Notes: generated from the letters alone by a model not told the origin. Numbered from the stretch's first letter, positions 16,602 to 29,933 are shown. The stretch: 64,000 bases of DNA from Microbacterium sp. 2FI (GCF_005502885.1 NZ_SCMR01000019.1:1-64000); one strand, 5' to 3'. Numbers and translations: made by a program.

Positions 16602-17189
16602 GTGAGCCTCAGCCGCAAGCGCAAGAAGGAACTCCGCAAGCTTCAGACGCAGGCCAACAACCTGTGGGAGTCGCAGCAGGTGCTGGTGAGTGAGGCGGCC
16701 GCGGTCGCCCGAGAGGCCGGCAAACAGCTCGGCCACTTCCACCGCGAGCAGGTTCTGCCCGGTGTCCAGTCGGGCTACGACCGGTACGCCGCGCCCCATG
16801 TCGACCGCACGAGGCGCGTTTCGAAGCAGCTTCTCGAGGACCGCGTGGTCCCCGCGGCCGGTGCCGTCGTCGGCTCGGCGCTGTCGGTATGGGATGCCGC
16901 CAACGAGACGCGCGAGCGCCTCGCTTCCGGTCAGGGGATCGCGCTCCCGGATTCGGCGAAGTACGGCAAGCTCACCGACAAGTACTCGAAGGATGCCGCG
17001 AAGAAGCTCGCGGCCAAGCTCGGGTCGCTCGAGCCCGCCCCGAAGCAGGGCATCGGCGCCGGCGGCGTGATCGCGATCATCCTCGGGGTGGCCGCGGCTC
17101 TCGGCGTCCTCTACGCGGCGTGGCAGACGCTCCGCGCCGACGACGAGCTGTGGGTGGCGGACGACCCGCTGCGCGCGCCGGATGCCTGA
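16602..17189 (+). CDS. Conserved hypothetical protein with C-terminal membrane helix
   Basis: 195 residues, not assigned to a named family. The N-terminus is strongly basic (MSLSRKRKKELRKLQTQ), followed by a long helical, Gln/Glu/Arg-rich region (about 12-130) likely to form an elongated or coiled structure, and one transmembrane helix near 148-170 (GVIAIILGVAAALGVLYAAW). The GTG at 16602 has GGGAGG about 6 nt upstream. It overlaps the next gene by 8 bp, implying co-expression. Overall shape suggests a tail-anchored envelope-associated protein. Confidence 0.8.
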   Translation: MSLSRKRKKELRKLQTQANNLWESQQVLVSEAAAVAREAGKQLGHFHREQVLPGVQSGYDRYAAPHVDRTRRVSKQLLEDRVVPAAGAVVGSALSVWDAANETRERLASGQGIALPDSAKYGKLTDKYSKDAAKKLAAKLGSLEPAPKQGIGAGGVIAIILGVAAALGVLYAAWQTLRADDELWVADDPLRAPDA

Positions 17190-17655
17190 TCCGCTCGACC
17201 GGGTCAGACAGGCGGCATCCGCTCGAGGTCTCGACGTCGAGCTGCGCGAGCGACCGGTGGCGAACAGTCTGCCGGAGGCTGCGGCGCTGCTCGGCATCGA
17301 CCCCGCGGGGATCGTGAAGACCCTCGTGGTCAAGCGAGCGGACGACACCTACCTGTTCGCGCTCATCCCCGGCGATCGCGCGATCTCGTGGCCGAAGCTC
17401 CGCGCGGTGGTCGGGGTGAACAAGCTCCAGCTCCCCGACCCCGAGCGCGCTTTGGCAGCGACGGGGTATGAGCGAGGCACCATCGTGCCGATCGGGAGCT
17501 CCACCGAGTGGCCGATCTACGCCGACGAGCAGATCGTCGGCACGCGCATCGCGATGGGCGCAGGCGCGCACGGCTACAGCCTGTTCGTCGAGGCCGACGA
17601 CCTGATCGCAGCGTACGGCGCGACGGTCGCCGACATCTCGCAGCAGCTCGGGTAG
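17182..17655 (+). CDS. YbaK/ProX-type aminoacyl-tRNA deacylase domain protein
   Basis: 157 residues of YbaK/EbsC fold: the conserved IVKTLVVK strand-helix, LIPGD, and a C-terminal region MGAGAHGYSLFVEADDLI. These proteins hydrolyse mischarged aminoacyl-tRNAs in trans or bind related ligands; specificity cannot be read here. ATG 17182 overlaps the stop of the previous gene by 8 bp. The gene is convergent with the NUDIX gene. Confidence 0.85.
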   Translation: MPDPLDRVRQAASARGLDVELRERPVANSLPEAAALLGIDPAGIVKTLVVKRADDTYLFALIPGDRAISWPKLRAVVGVNKLQLPDPERALAATGYERGTIVPIGSSTEWPIYADEQIVGTRIAMGAGAHGYSLFVEADDLIAAYGATVADISQQLG

Positions 17656-17670
17656 CGGCATCCGCTCGAT

Positions 17671-18096
17671 TCAGGCGTCGCGCGCCATGCCGAGCGCGAT
17701 GTCGACGAGCTTGACGCGCTGCAGCGAGCGAACACCGGCGAGATCGAACCAGTCGGCGAGGTCGGTGGTCCCGTCGACCTCGGGGCGCAGGCGCCCGCCC
17801 GTGATGTGCGCGCGGTAGACGATGCGCAGGGTGTGGAGCGGATCGACGGCGTCGGGCGTGAGCCGCCGGCCCGGCGGGATCACGCGGGAGTGGATGCCGA
17901 GCAGCCCGTCGACGGCGACCTTGTAGCCCGTCTCCTCCCGCACCTCGCGGCGCACCGCCCGCTCGGGGTCTTCCCCCGGCTCGAGGCCACCCCCGGGAAG
18001 CGTCCATGCAGCGCGGCGACCCTCGTTCCAGTGGGCGAGGAGCATGCGCTCTTGGGCGTCGATGATGACGGCGTACGCCGCCACGCGCAGATCCAT
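17671..18096 (-). CDS. NUDIX hydrolase
   Basis: 141 residues with a complete Nudix box: GGGLEPGEDPERAVRREV followed by REETGY (Glu residues for Mg2+). It would hydrolyse a nucleoside diphosphate linked to another moiety; the substrate is not predictable. It lies directly downstream of the tRNA pair but on the same strand past a strong hairpin, so it is probably separate or served by read-through. Confidence 0.88.
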   Translation of the reverse strand: MDLRVAAYAVIIDAQERMLLAHWNEGRRAAWTLPGGGLEPGEDPERAVRREVREETGYKVAVDGLLGIHSRVIPPGRRLTPDAVDPLHTLRIVYRAHITGGRLRPEVDGTTDLADWFDLAGVRSLQRVKLVDIALGMARDA

Positions 18097-18135
18097 GCTT
18101 CACCCTATCGGGCGGTCGTCAGGTGCCGGAGATGC

Positions 18136-18164
18136 GAAGAGCCGGTCCTGTGGACCGGCTCTTC
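18136..18164 (-). terminator. Hairpin terminator after tRNA-Ala
   Basis: Perfect 13-bp stem (18136-18148 with 18152-18164, GAAGAGCCGGTCC arm) and a 3-nt loop, seven bases beyond the tRNA-Ala 3' end on the minus strand. Confidence 0.8.
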
Positions 18165-18170
18165 TCGCTG

Positions 18171-18243
18171 TGGAGCCTAGGAGATTCGAACTCCTGACAT
18201 CCTGCTTGCAAAGCAGGCGCTCTACCAACTGAGCTAAGGCCCC
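18171..18243 (-). tRNA. tRNA-Ala (anticodon TGC)
   Basis: 73-nt cloverleaf on the minus strand. Acceptor GGGGCCT pairs with AGGCTCC including the G3-U70 wobble that identifies alanine tRNA; anticodon stem CTGCT around TTGCAAG-type loop gives TGC. CCA is not encoded. It is transcribed after tRNA-Ile, 12 bp apart. Confidence 0.96.
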
Positions 18244-18255
18244 GGGGCTGAAAAG

Positions 18256-18329
18256 TGGGGCTACCAGGACTTGAACCTGGGACCTCTTCATTATCAGTGA
18301 AGCGCTCTAACCGCCTGAGCTATAGCCCC
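18256..18329 (-). tRNA. tRNA-Ile (anticodon GAT)
   Basis: 74-nt cloverleaf on the minus strand: acceptor GGGGCTA/TAGCCCC, anticodon arm CTTCA-CTGATAA-TGAAG giving GAT, and T-arm CCAGGTTCAAGTCCTGG. The Ile-Ala pair downstream of gyrA is a conserved actinobacterial feature. Confidence 0.96.
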
Positions 18330-18414
18330 GCTGTGGCGGCGATCTCTCGCCGTCAACCTCCAAGACTTTACCCGACGTCCGCCGTTTTCACGAATCGGCT
18401 GGTTGACTGAGCGC

Positions 18415-19122
18415 GTGGAAGGTCACGCAGGAGAAGCACACCGGCCGGGGCTCGGTCAACGGCTCAATTGGCTGCGCGCCGGCGTGCTGGGCGCGAACGA
18501 CGGAATCGTCTCGGTCGCCGCCCTTGTGGTGGGCGTCGCCGGGGTCTCGACAGAGACCGGACCACTCTTCGTCGCGGGTGTCGCGGGCCTCGTCGGCGGC
18601 GCGATCTCGATGGCGCTCGGCGAGTACGTGTCGGTGAGCAGCCAGCGCGACACCGAGCGCGCGCTCATCGCCAAGGAGACGCGCGAGCTGCAGGAGCTGC
18701 CCGAGGAAGAGCTCGACGAGCTCACGCGCCTGTACCGCGAGCGTGGACTCACCGACGAGACGGCGCGGCAGGTCGCGAAGGAGCTCACGGCCCACGACGC
18801 GCTCGCGGCGCATCTCGAGGTCGAGCTGCACATCGATCGCGACGATCTCGTGAACCCCTGGCACGCAGCGCTGTCGTCGGCGATCGCCTTCACGCTGGGA
18901 GCACTGCTGCCGCTGCTGGCGATCCTGCTGCCACCGCCGGAGTGGCGGGTGCCGGTGACCTTCATCGCGGTCATCGCCGCCCTCGCGCTGACGGGAACGC
19001 TTTCGGCACACCTCGGCGATGCGCCGAAGGGCCGTGCCGCACTGCGCCTCGTGGTGGGCGGGGCGCTGGCCCTCGCCGTCACGTGGCTGATCGGGTCGCT
19101 GCTGGGGACGACCGTGGTGTGA
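18415..19122 (+). CDS. VIT1/CCC1-family transporter
   Basis: 235 residues with the VIT1/CCC1 pattern: helix 1 LRAGVLGANDGIVSVAALVVG, helix 2 with GGAISMALGEYVSVSSQRD, a cytoplasmic charged insertion rich in Glu/Arg (about 80-140) and three C-terminal helices. Members move Fe2+ or Mn2+ across the membrane, usually out of the cytoplasm. GTG 18415 was taken; a TTG at 18403 is an alternative. It is convergent with DUF3566, their stops three bases apart, and is an insertion relative to the mycobacterial order. Confidence 0.9.
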   Translation: MEGHAGEAHRPGLGQRLNWLRAGVLGANDGIVSVAALVVGVAGVSTETGPLFVAGVAGLVGGAISMALGEYVSVSSQRDTERALIAKETRELQELPEEELDELTRLYRERGLTDETARQVAKELTAHDALAAHLEVELHIDRDDLVNPWHAALSSAIAFTLGALLPLLAILLPPPEWRVPVTFIAVIAALALTGTLSAHLGDAPKGRAALRLVVGGALALAVTWLIGSLLGTTVV

Positions 19123-19125
19123 GGG

Positions 19126-19526
19126 TCAGTTCGAGGTGAAGCCGACCAGCAGGCCGCCGGTGACCTTCACCGCGAGGTTGTAGATTCCGGCCATGACGGC
19201 GCCGAGCACCGTGACCACCACGAGGTTCAGGATCGCCACGATCGCCGAGAAGGCCAGCACCTGCGGAAGACTGATGAACTCGGAAATCAGGATGCTGCCG
19301 TCGGAGATGCTGCCGACGAACCCGTCGACCGTTTCGATCGTGCCTGTCGCCTGGACGACGAAGAAGACCATCACGAACGCCACGACGGTCACGATCGCGA
19401 TGGCGATCGCCGCGAGGAAGGACAGCTTCACGGCCGACCAGAAGTCGATGTAGACCAGGCGCAGGCGGACCTGCTTGGCGGTGGTCTTGTGGCTGGATTT
19501 CTTCGCGAGCTTGTCGGCTACGGTGC

Positions 19527-19530
<4 letters not shown>
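19126..19530 (-). CDS. DUF3566 transmembrane protein
   Basis: 134 residues: a basic N-terminus ([23 protein letters not shown]), two strong transmembrane helices (about 33-62 and 88-115) and a short tail. This family sits directly after gyrA in many actinobacteria (mycobacterial Rv0007 position) and has been linked to the division machinery, but its activity is unknown. It overlaps the gyrA stop by 4 bp. Confidence 0.9.
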
Positions 19531-22103
<2,573 letters not shown>

Positions 22104-22161
22104 TGGTCTTCTTTCATCGGCGCCTGTTCGTCAGCCGAAGCGACGGACGGCGCGGGGAGTT

Positions 22162-24243
<2,082 letters not shown>

Positions 24244-24254
24244 CTATCAAGGAC

Positions 24255-24273
24255 AGCCCCCATTGCGGGGGTT
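24255..24273 (-). terminator. C/G hairpin between dciA and gyrB
   Basis: CCCCC (24257-24261) and GGGGG (24267-24271) with a 5-nt loop, extendable by one or two pairs. It lies downstream of dciA and upstream of gyrB, so it may end recF-dciA transcription or attenuate gyrB. Confidence 0.5.
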
Positions 24274-24323
24274 CTGCGCCTCTGTGAGGCCAGAAAAACG
24301 CTTCGGAGAGTAACGGAGGTCAC

Positions 24324-24848
24324 TCAGCCGTAGGTATCGCGCGGGCCACGCCCTGGGATGGTCCTCGGACCCCATTTCCACGAGGGAACGTCCGGCCCGA
24401 TGAAGCGGATCACTTGGACCCCTGCGTCGGGGAAGCGGAGGACGATCTCCGAGAGGATGTGCGCACGCATCAGCTGGAGCTGCTTGGCCCATGCCGTCGA
24501 ATCGGCCTGAACCGTGAGCGTCCCCTCCGAGAAGGCGACCGGTCGGGTGTGCCGGGCGGTGTCGTCGCCTGCCACTTCGGCCCACGCTCGGACGACGTCT
24601 TCGCGCGCCAGTTCGCGGTCCCAGCCGGCGGTCCGCGTGAGATCGGCGAGCACGTCGCCCATACCGCGGGGGTCGCGGCCGGGCGCGAACGGGATGTTGT
24701 CGTCGTCTTCGGTGCGCTTGTGGCGGCGACGACGGTAGCCGCGCGCGGAGGGAGCGAGACCGCGCAGCCGCAGGTATGTCGCGATGGTCTCGGGAAGACG
24801 GGGAGAGGTGGATGCCGCCGGCTCGGCCTGCTCGTCGGGCTCAGGCAT
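24324..24848 (-). CDS. dciA: DciA-type DUF721 protein (helicase loader candidate)
   Basis: 174 residues: a basic, disordered N-terminus (GYRRRRHKRTEDDD) and a C-terminal DUF721 domain (about 75-150) with WAEVAGDDTARHTRPVAF and the KH-like strand-helix TLTVQADSTAWAKQLQLM. DciA proteins help load or activate the replicative helicase DnaB in bacteria without DnaC. Placement between recF and gyrB is the same as mycobacterial Rv0004. It overlaps the recF end by 8 bp. Confidence 0.92.
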   Translation of the reverse strand: MPEPDEQAEPAASTSPRLPETIATYLRLRGLAPSARGYRRRRHKRTEDDDNIPFAPGRDPRGMGDVLADLTRTAGWDRELAREDVVRAWAEVAGDDTARHTRPVAFSEGTLTVQADSTAWAKQLQLMRAHILSEIVLRFPDAGVQVIRFIGPDVPSWKWGPRTIPGRGPRDTYG

Positions 24849-25998
24849 CCGTCTCCGCCAGGATCCGGCCGGCCTCGACGCGCACGATGCGCGCGCGCAG
24901 GCGATCGGGCACGTCTTCTTCGACAGCGGCCGTCACGACCACCTGCTCGTAGCCGCCGGCGAGCTCGGCGAGCCGGCCGCGGCGCTCGGCGTCGAGCTCG
25001 GCGAAGACGTCGTCGAGGATCAGCACCGGGTCGCCGAGAGCGGAGTCGGCGCGCAGAAGCTCGGCCGAGGCCAACCGCAGCGAGAGCGCGACAGACCACG
25101 ACTCGCCGTGCGACGCGTAGCCCTTGACCGGAAGATCGCGGATGCGGAGCAGCAGATCATCGCGGTGGGGCCCGACGAGTGTGAGGCCTCGATCGAGTTC
25201 GGCCGAACGGCGGGCTGTGAGTGCAACGCGGAAGAGGTCGTTCACCTCTCGCCCGGACGCGGCTCGGGTTGCGGCATCCGTGTCCTCCTCCGGATCACCG
25301 CCCGCGATCGAGAGCGCCCAGGCGACCTCGGGCCGATGATCGGCGCCCGCGATCGCGGCGTACGCGGCCGCGAGCGGCCCCGCGAGATCCTGCGCGAGGG
25401 CGAGGCGTGCGCGGATCAGCTGTGATCCGAGGTCGACGAGCTTGTCGTCCCACACATCGAGGGTCGACAGGCCCTCGGCACGGATGCCGCGGGCGCGGGC
25501 AGATTTCAGCAGTGCGGTGCGCTGCTTGAGCACGCGGTCGTAGTCGGCGAGCACTCCGGCCATGCGAGGCGAGCGCTGCACGAGCAGCTGATCGGCGAAG
25601 CGGCGGCGGGCAGATGGATCGCCGCGAACGATCTGCAGGTCTTCGGGGGCGAAGAGCACCACCTGCGCGTAGCGCGGAAGCTCGGCGGGCTTGACCGGTG
25701 CACCGTTGACGCGCGCCTTGTTCGAACCCTGCCTGTTCACCTGCGCCTCGAGGAGCACCCGCCGCTCGCCGTGCGCGAGCCGGGCACGGATGATCGCGGC
25801 ATCCGCTCCGTCTCGCACCATCGGCGCATCGTTGGAGGCCCGATGCGAGCCGAGGGTGGCGAGGAAGGCGATCGCCTCGGCGAGATTCGTCTTGCCCTGG
25901 CCGTTTCGCCCGACGAAGACGTTCGGACCTGCGACCAGCGAGAGGTCGGCGACCGCATAGTTGCGGAAGTCGACGAGACTCAGCTGCTCCACGATCAC
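24841..25998 (-). CDS. recF: DNA replication/repair protein RecF
   Basis: 385 residues, SMC-like ATPase: N-terminal LSLVDFRNYA, Walker A GRNGQGKTN, signature LSLRLASAELLR and Walker B VLILDDVFAELD. It works with RecO and RecR to load RecA on gapped DNA. Start is GTG 25998 (MIVEQLSL); a second GTG two codons later is possible. It follows dnaN by 84 bp. Confidence 0.97.
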   Translation of the reverse strand: MIVEQLSLVDFRNYAVADLSLVAGPNVFVGRNGQGKTNLAEAIAFLATLGSHRASNDAPMVRDGADAAIIRARLAHGERRVLLEAQVNRQGSNKARVNGAPVKPAELPRYAQVVLFAPEDLQIVRGDPSARRRFADQLLVQRSPRMAGVLADYDRVLKQRTALLKSARARGIRAEGLSTLDVWDDKLVDLGSQLIRARLALAQDLAGPLAAAYAAIAGADHRPEVAWALSIAGGDPEEDTDAATRAASGREVNDLFRVALTARRSAELDRGLTLVGPHRDDLLLRIRDLPVKGYASHGESWSVALSLRLASAELLRADSALGDPVLILDDVFAELDAERRGRLAELAGGYEQVVVTAAVEEDVPDRLRARIVRVEAGRILAETDA

Positions 25999-26082
25999 CG
26001 GGTCAGCCTAGTTCGACCGACGGACAGGCGTCGCGGGGGTGGAGGATCTACGCGGGCTTCGCTCGCATTGACCCGAACCACG

Positions 26083-27231
26083 TCAACGCAGCAGCAGGTT
26101 CGGCTGCAGGAGATACCGGAAGGTGTCGCCCGCCTTGTCGACCGAGGTCTGCGGCGTGATGAGCACGGGGCTCAGCTTGTTCGCGTTGTCGCTCGAGGTG
26201 AAGGTGATGCGCGCGAACTCGCTCTTGACCGCGCTCAGCGACTCGAGCAGATACTGCGGATTGAGGCCGAGGGTCACGTCCTCGCCGACGAGATTCGCGT
26301 CGACCGATTCAGACGCGCGCGCCTGTTCGGTGCCCGACGCGTCCATCGACACGCTGTCGGTCGTGAAGGTGAACCGCAGCGGCGCCGAGCGGTCGAGCAC
26401 GAGCGAGACGCGACGCACCGCCTCGGCGAGCTCGGCGGTGTTGACGACCGCGTGATGCTCGGTGGCCTCTGGGAAGAGTCGCCGCACCGGCGGAAAGTTG
26501 CCCTTGATGAGCAGCGACGTGACCGTCTTGTTGCCGGCGGTGAAGGCGATGATCTCGCGATCGCCGGAACCGGAGAACGCGATCGAGATGTCGCCGCCGT
26601 GCGCGAAGGTCTTGCCGACCTCGGTGAGGGTGCGCGCCGGCACGAGCGCGGTGGTCGGCTCGTCGGAGGTCTGTGTGCCGCCGTCCCACGGGATCTCGCG
26701 GAGCGCGACCCGATAGCGGTCCGTCGCGACGAGGCTGAGGGTGGTGCCCGACACCTCGAGCTGCACGCCGGTGAGCACGGGGGTGACGTCGTCGCGCGAT
26801 GCGGCGAAGGCGACCTGGGCGATGGCGGTGCCGAAGTCTTCGGCCGGCACAAGGCCCGAGTCGCCGGTGACCTCGGGGATCGCCGGATACTCCTGCACCG
26901 GCATCGACGCGAGGGTGAACCGCGCAGAGCCGCACGTGAGGACGATGCCGCCGTCCTCGTCGACCACGACCTGGATCGGTGCGTTGGGCAGGCGGCTCGC
27001 GATCTCGGAGAGCAGCCGGCCGTGGACGAGGATCGTGCCCGGCTCGTCGACGGTCGCCTCGATCGTCGTGCGGGCCGATGCCTCGTAGTCGAAGGCTGCG
27101 AGCGACAGACCGTCGGCGGATGCCTCGATCAGCACACCCGCGAGGATCGGCTGCGGATTGCGCTGCGGCAGGAGCTTGACGACGAACGACACGGCTTCGC
27201 TGAACACATCGCGATTGACGTGGAACTTCAC
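26083..27231 (-). CDS. dnaN: DNA polymerase III beta sliding clamp
   Basis: 382 residues with three clamp domains; typical stretches include the N-terminal MKFHVNRDVFSEAVSFVVK, the middle ATDRYRVALREI and the C-terminal PVLITPQ region. It forms the ring that tethers replicative polymerase. GTG 27231 is preceded by a good GAGGGAG ribosome site. It is transcribed from oriC-side in the same direction as dnaA. Confidence 0.98.
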   Translation of the reverse strand: MKFHVNRDVFSEAVSFVVKLLPQRNPQPILAGVLIEASADGLSLAAFDYEASARTTIEATVDEPGTILVHGRLLSEIASRLPNAPIQVVVDEDGGIVLTCGSARFTLASMPVQEYPAIPEVTGDSGLVPAEDFGTAIAQVAFAASRDDVTPVLTGVQLEVSGTTLSLVATDRYRVALREIPWDGGTQTSDEPTTALVPARTLTEVGKTFAHGGDISIAFSGSGDREIIAFTAGNKTVTSLLIKGNFPPVRRLFPEATEHHAVVNTAELAEAVRRVSLVLDRSAPLRFTFTTDSVSMDASGTEQARASESVDANLVGEDVTLGLNPQYLLESLSAVKSEFARITFTSSDNANKLSPVLITPQTSVDKAGDTFRYLLQPNLLLR

Positions 27232-27397
27232 GAATGCTCCCTCGACTGCGGGTTGGGCTTTCTCATGCTAGTGCCACGTCGGCCTGATCCGAGTGCCGGG
27301 TATCGCCGGAGAGGATTTCCACACTTGTCCACCGTCAAGGTGATCGGCCGGGCTTTCATCAATCTCTCTCTGTCATGGTGTTAACGCCTGTGGAAAC

Positions 27398-27406
27398 TGT
27401 GGATAA
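27398..27406 (-). promoter_or_regulatory. DnaA box (perfect)
   Basis: TGTGGATAA on plus, TTATCCACA on minus, directly adjacent to a degenerate box TGTGGAAAC at 27389-27397. Confidence 0.9.
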
Positions 27407-27564
27407 CTCGAGCGATGCCAGACGGCACAGGGAAACCACACGCGTGTGAGTTGTGGAGCGGCTGCGGAAACGATTCGGGATGCCCCGCCCCCCGGTCTCC
27501 GACTTTCCACGGTCATCCACAGACAGGGCTTCTCCGCTCACAGCGTGTCCGCAGGGTTGGCGAG

Positions 27565-27584
27565 TTATCCACAGGTTATCCACA
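27565..27584 (+). promoter_or_regulatory. DnaA-box doublet of oriC
   Basis: Two perfect TTATCCACA boxes in the same orientation separated by GG. The strongest DnaA-binding unit visible in the window. Confidence 0.92.
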
Positions 27585-27660
27585 CTGTGAAGAACGGTAA
27601 TAATGGCCCTCGCACCTATGACTGTCAAGGACTTTCTGCGGCATATGACGCCGCGAGCGA

Positions 27661-29136
27661 TCAGCGGCCGTTGCGGCCGAGCTGCGCGGTGATCTCGGAG
27701 ACCTGGTTGTAGATCGAGCGGCGCTCTTTCATCAGGTCGCTGATCTTCTTGTACGCGTACATGACGGTCGTGTGGTCGCGATTCCCGAAGAGCTGGCCGA
27801 TCTTCGGAAGCGACAGGCTCGTGCGCTCACGACACAGATACATCGCGATCTGGCGAGCAGTGGCGACCGACTGCGAACGGCTCGAGCCGTAAAGATCGTC
27901 GACCGTGAGCTTGAAATACGCGGCGGTCGCCGTGATGATGTCGGTCGGCGAGATGACGTTCGCGTCGTCTTGATCGACGATGTCGCGCAGCACCGTCTGG
28001 GCGAGCGACATGTCGAGCGTCGAGCGGTTGAGGCTCGCGAACGCCGAGACGCGGATGAGCGCGCCTTCGAGCTCGCGGATGTTCGACGAGACGACGGTCG
28101 CGATGTACTCGAGCACCTCGTCGGGGATGTGGAGGCGCTCGGACTGGGCCTTCTTGCGGAGGATCGCGATACGTGTCTCGAGGTCGGGAGCCTGGACGTC
28201 GGTGATCAGGCCCCATTCGAACCGACTGCGCATGCGGTCTTCGAAGCCCGTCAGGTGCTTCGGCGGCACATCGCTCGTGATCACGACCTGTTTGTCGTGA
28301 TCGTGGAGGGTGTTGAAGGTGTGGAAGAACGCCTCCTGCGTCTCGGCGCGACCCTGCAGGAATTGGATGTCGTCGATCAGCAGGATGTCGACATCGCGGT
28401 ACCGCGCCTGGAAGGCGGACCCGCGGTTGTTGGCGATCGAGTTGATGAAGTCGTTCGTGAACTCCTCGCTCGAGACGTATCGCACGCGGATGCCTGAGTA
28501 CAGGCTCATCGCGTAGTCGCCGATGGCATGGAGGAGGTGCGTCTTGCCGAGACCGGAATCGCCGTAGATGAAGAGGGGGTTGTACGCCTTCGCCGGCGCC
28601 TCGGCCACGGCGACCGCCGCGGCATGGGCGAAGCGGTTGGACTGCCCGATGACGAAGTTGTCGAACGTGTACTTCGGGTTGAGCCGCGTATCGCTGCGGG
28701 ATGCCGAGGATGCGGCATCCGGGATCTCCTCGATCGGCGACCGAGGCATGGAGCTCGGCTGACCGAGCCCCGACTGCGAACGCGCCGGGGTTGCGGTGCT
28801 CGACGGCGCGGTTCCGGACTGCTGGATCGGGATGGGGGCGGTCAGATGTACGTCGGCGAGGTCCGGGTTCACCACGACGCGAAACGTCGACGCGCCCGAC
28901 GGGTCGCCCGTGCCGACACGGGCGAGAGCCTCCATGATCGGCGCGCGCATGCGCTTGGTGAACTGCGCGGCCGTGAGATCGTTCGGCACGTCGAGATAGA
29001 GCGTGCCGCCCATGACGCCCTGCGGCACGGCAAGGCTCAGGAATCCCTGCAGCTGCGGCGTGATGCGGTCGTCGTCGGTGAGCTCGTCGAGCACGGCTGT
29101 CCAGACCGGTACATCTGGAATCTCGTGCGGTGACAT
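27661..29136 (-). CDS. dnaA: Chromosomal replication initiator protein DnaA
   Basis: 491 residues: domain I (about 1-85), a Ser/Pro-rich linker (about 90-150), AAA+ domain III with Walker A GDSGLGKTH and Walker B ILLIDDIQFL, and domain IV with the DNA-binding signature GNRDHTTVMYAYKKI. ATP-DnaA binds the boxes at oriC and melts the origin. ATG 29136 was chosen as MSPHEIPDVPVWTAVL matches the family start; upstream in-frame starts add non-family sequence. A perfect DnaA box in its promoter region suggests autoregulation. Confidence 0.98.
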   Translation of the reverse strand: MSPHEIPDVPVWTAVLDELTDDDRITPQLQGFLSLAVPQGVMGGTLYLDVPNDLTAAQFTKRMRAPIMEALARVGTGDPSGASTFRVVVNPDLADVHLTAPIPIQQSGTAPSSTATPARSQSGLGQPSSMPRSPIEEIPDAASSASRSDTRLNPKYTFDNFVIGQSNRFAHAAAVAVAEAPAKAYNPLFIYGDSGLGKTHLLHAIGDYAMSLYSGIRVRYVSSEEFTNDFINSIANNRGSAFQARYRDVDILLIDDIQFLQGRAETQEAFFHTFNTLHDHDKQVVITSDVPPKHLTGFEDRMRSRFEWGLITDVQAPDLETRIAILRKKAQSERLHIPDEVLEYIATVVSSNIRELEGALIRVSAFASLNRSTLDMSLAQTVLRDIVDQDDANVISPTDIITATAAYFKLTVDDLYGSSRSQSVATARQIAMYLCRERTSLSLPKIGQLFGNRDHTTVMYAYKKISDLMKERRSIYNQVSEITAQLGRNGR

Positions 29137-29192
29137 GGCCCCCCCGGGTGTTGATGACTCCACCGGTAGCCGCGGAATCTTCTCACCGAGCC

Positions 29193-29201
29193 TGTGGATA
29201 A
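29193..29201 (-). promoter_or_regulatory. DnaA box in the dnaA leader
   Basis: Perfect TTATCCACA on the minus strand, just downstream of the predicted dnaA -10 box, a position suited to autorepression. Confidence 0.8.
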
Positions 29202-29212
29202 CTGCCGGAGAC

Positions 29213-29241
29213 ACGCTAGTCAGCAGTCGGGCCGGGAGCAA
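29213..29241 (-). promoter_or_regulatory. Candidate dnaA promoter
   Basis: On the minus strand TTGCTC (29236-29241) and TAGCGT (29213-29218) are separated by 17 bp, a plausible sigma-70 type pair about 70 bp upstream of the dnaA start. Confidence 0.5.
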
Positions 29242-29323
29242 ACTCCACTGTAGAACCGGCCCGCGTGTCATTGCCAGGGTCACGGGCGAGGTCGCTGCAT
29301 AATGCCCGGACCCGCCGCTCAGT

Positions 29324-29352
29324 TTGAGTTCTCAGGAAGGGCGGCGTACTCT
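29324..29352 (+). promoter_or_regulatory. Candidate rpmH promoter
   Basis: TTGAGT (29324-29329) and TACTCT (29347-29352) with a 17-bp spacer; transcription would begin near 29359, giving a leader of about 88 nt before rpmH. Confidence 0.55.
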
Positions 29353-29446
29353 AAATCGGTTGACTTATGCCCTCGAGGCAGTCCCTTTGTACGAGCGTCC
29401 CCGGTCTCAGAGTCCCGGTGACACCTGATGATCCGGAAGTGATCCC

Positions 29447-29584
29447 ATGAGCAAGCGCACCTTCCAGCCCAACAACCGCCGTCGCGCCAAGAAGCACGGC
29501 TTCCGTGCCCGCATGCGCACCCGCGCCGGCCGCGCCATCCTCTCGGCTCGTCGCGGCAAGGGCCGCACCGAGCTCTCGGCCTGA
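29447..29584 (+). CDS. rpmH: 50S ribosomal protein L34
   Basis: 45 residues, [19 protein letters not shown] with the basic family sequence to the end ([11 protein letters not shown]). Structural protein of the large ribosomal subunit. Too short for many gene callers but unmistakable, and in its universal position divergent from dnaA and 10 bp before rnpA. Confidence 0.98.
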   Translation: MSKRTFQPNNRRRAKKHGFRARMRTRAGRAILSARRGKGRTELSA

Positions 29585-29594
29585 CCCCCGAGCG

Positions 29595-29933
29595 GTGCTG
29601 GCGAGGCCGAACCGACTCACCCGCGGAGCGGAGTACAAGGCCGTCGTCCGTCGGGGCCGCCGGTGCGCCGGTGCGCACACGGTCACGTACGTGAACCCCG
29701 CGGAGAACGACGGACCGGTGCGGTTCGGGTTCATCGTCAGCAAGCAGGTCGGCGGGGCCGTCGTGCGCAATACCGTGCGCAGGCGGCTCAAAGCCGTCTG
29801 CTCCGAAGCCCTCGGGTCGGTCCGACCCGGCAACGAGATCGTGATCCGCGCCCTGCCGAGCGCCGCGACCGCCTCGTACGGCGACCTCCGCGATGAGGTC
29901 GTGCGCTGCCTCGAGCGACGGGCGGCCGCATGA
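29595..29933 (+). CDS. rnpA: Ribonuclease P protein component
   Basis: 112 residues with the RNR signature [13 protein letters not shown] and an N-terminal [16 protein letters not shown]. It binds RNase P RNA and helps mature tRNA 5' ends. GTG 29595; the 3' end overlaps yidD by ATGA. Confidence 0.96.
   Translation: MLARPNRLTRGAEYKAVVRRGRRCAGAHTVTYVNPAENDGPVRFGFIVSKQVGGAVVRNTVRRRLKAVCSEALGSVRPGNEIVIRALPSAATASYGDLRDEVVRCLERRAAA

Larger units (their letters stand above)
27232..27660. other. oriC: Chromosomal replication origin oriC (dnaA-dnaN intergenic region)
   Basis: A 429-bp gap without genes that is rich in DnaA boxes. Perfect TTATCCACA boxes lie at 27565-27573 and 27576-27584 (plus strand) and 27398-27406 (minus strand). 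One-mismatch boxes lie at 27325-27333 (TTGTCCACC) and 27513-27521 (TCATCCACA); further degenerate ones at 27315-27323 and 27389-27397. Lower-GC stretches around 27340-27375 and 27585-27605 (GGTAATAATGG) could be unwinding elements. Location between dnaA and dnaN is the standard actinobacterial origin. The exact unwinding site cannot be fixed by eye. Confidence 0.93.
29137..29446. other. Divergent dnaA-rpmH intergenic region
   Basis: 310 bp without genes. It contains the dnaA leader, a DnaA box at 29193-29201, candidate dnaA promoter (29213-29241, minus), candidate rpmH promoter (29324-29352, plus) and the ~90-nt rpmH leader. Confidence 0.8.

Noticed and set aside
17656..17668. Small AGCGG/CCGCT hairpin between ybaK-like and NUDIX genes
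   Set aside because: Only 5 bp with a 3-nt loop and formed by the common CGGCATCCG word; too weak to call a terminator.
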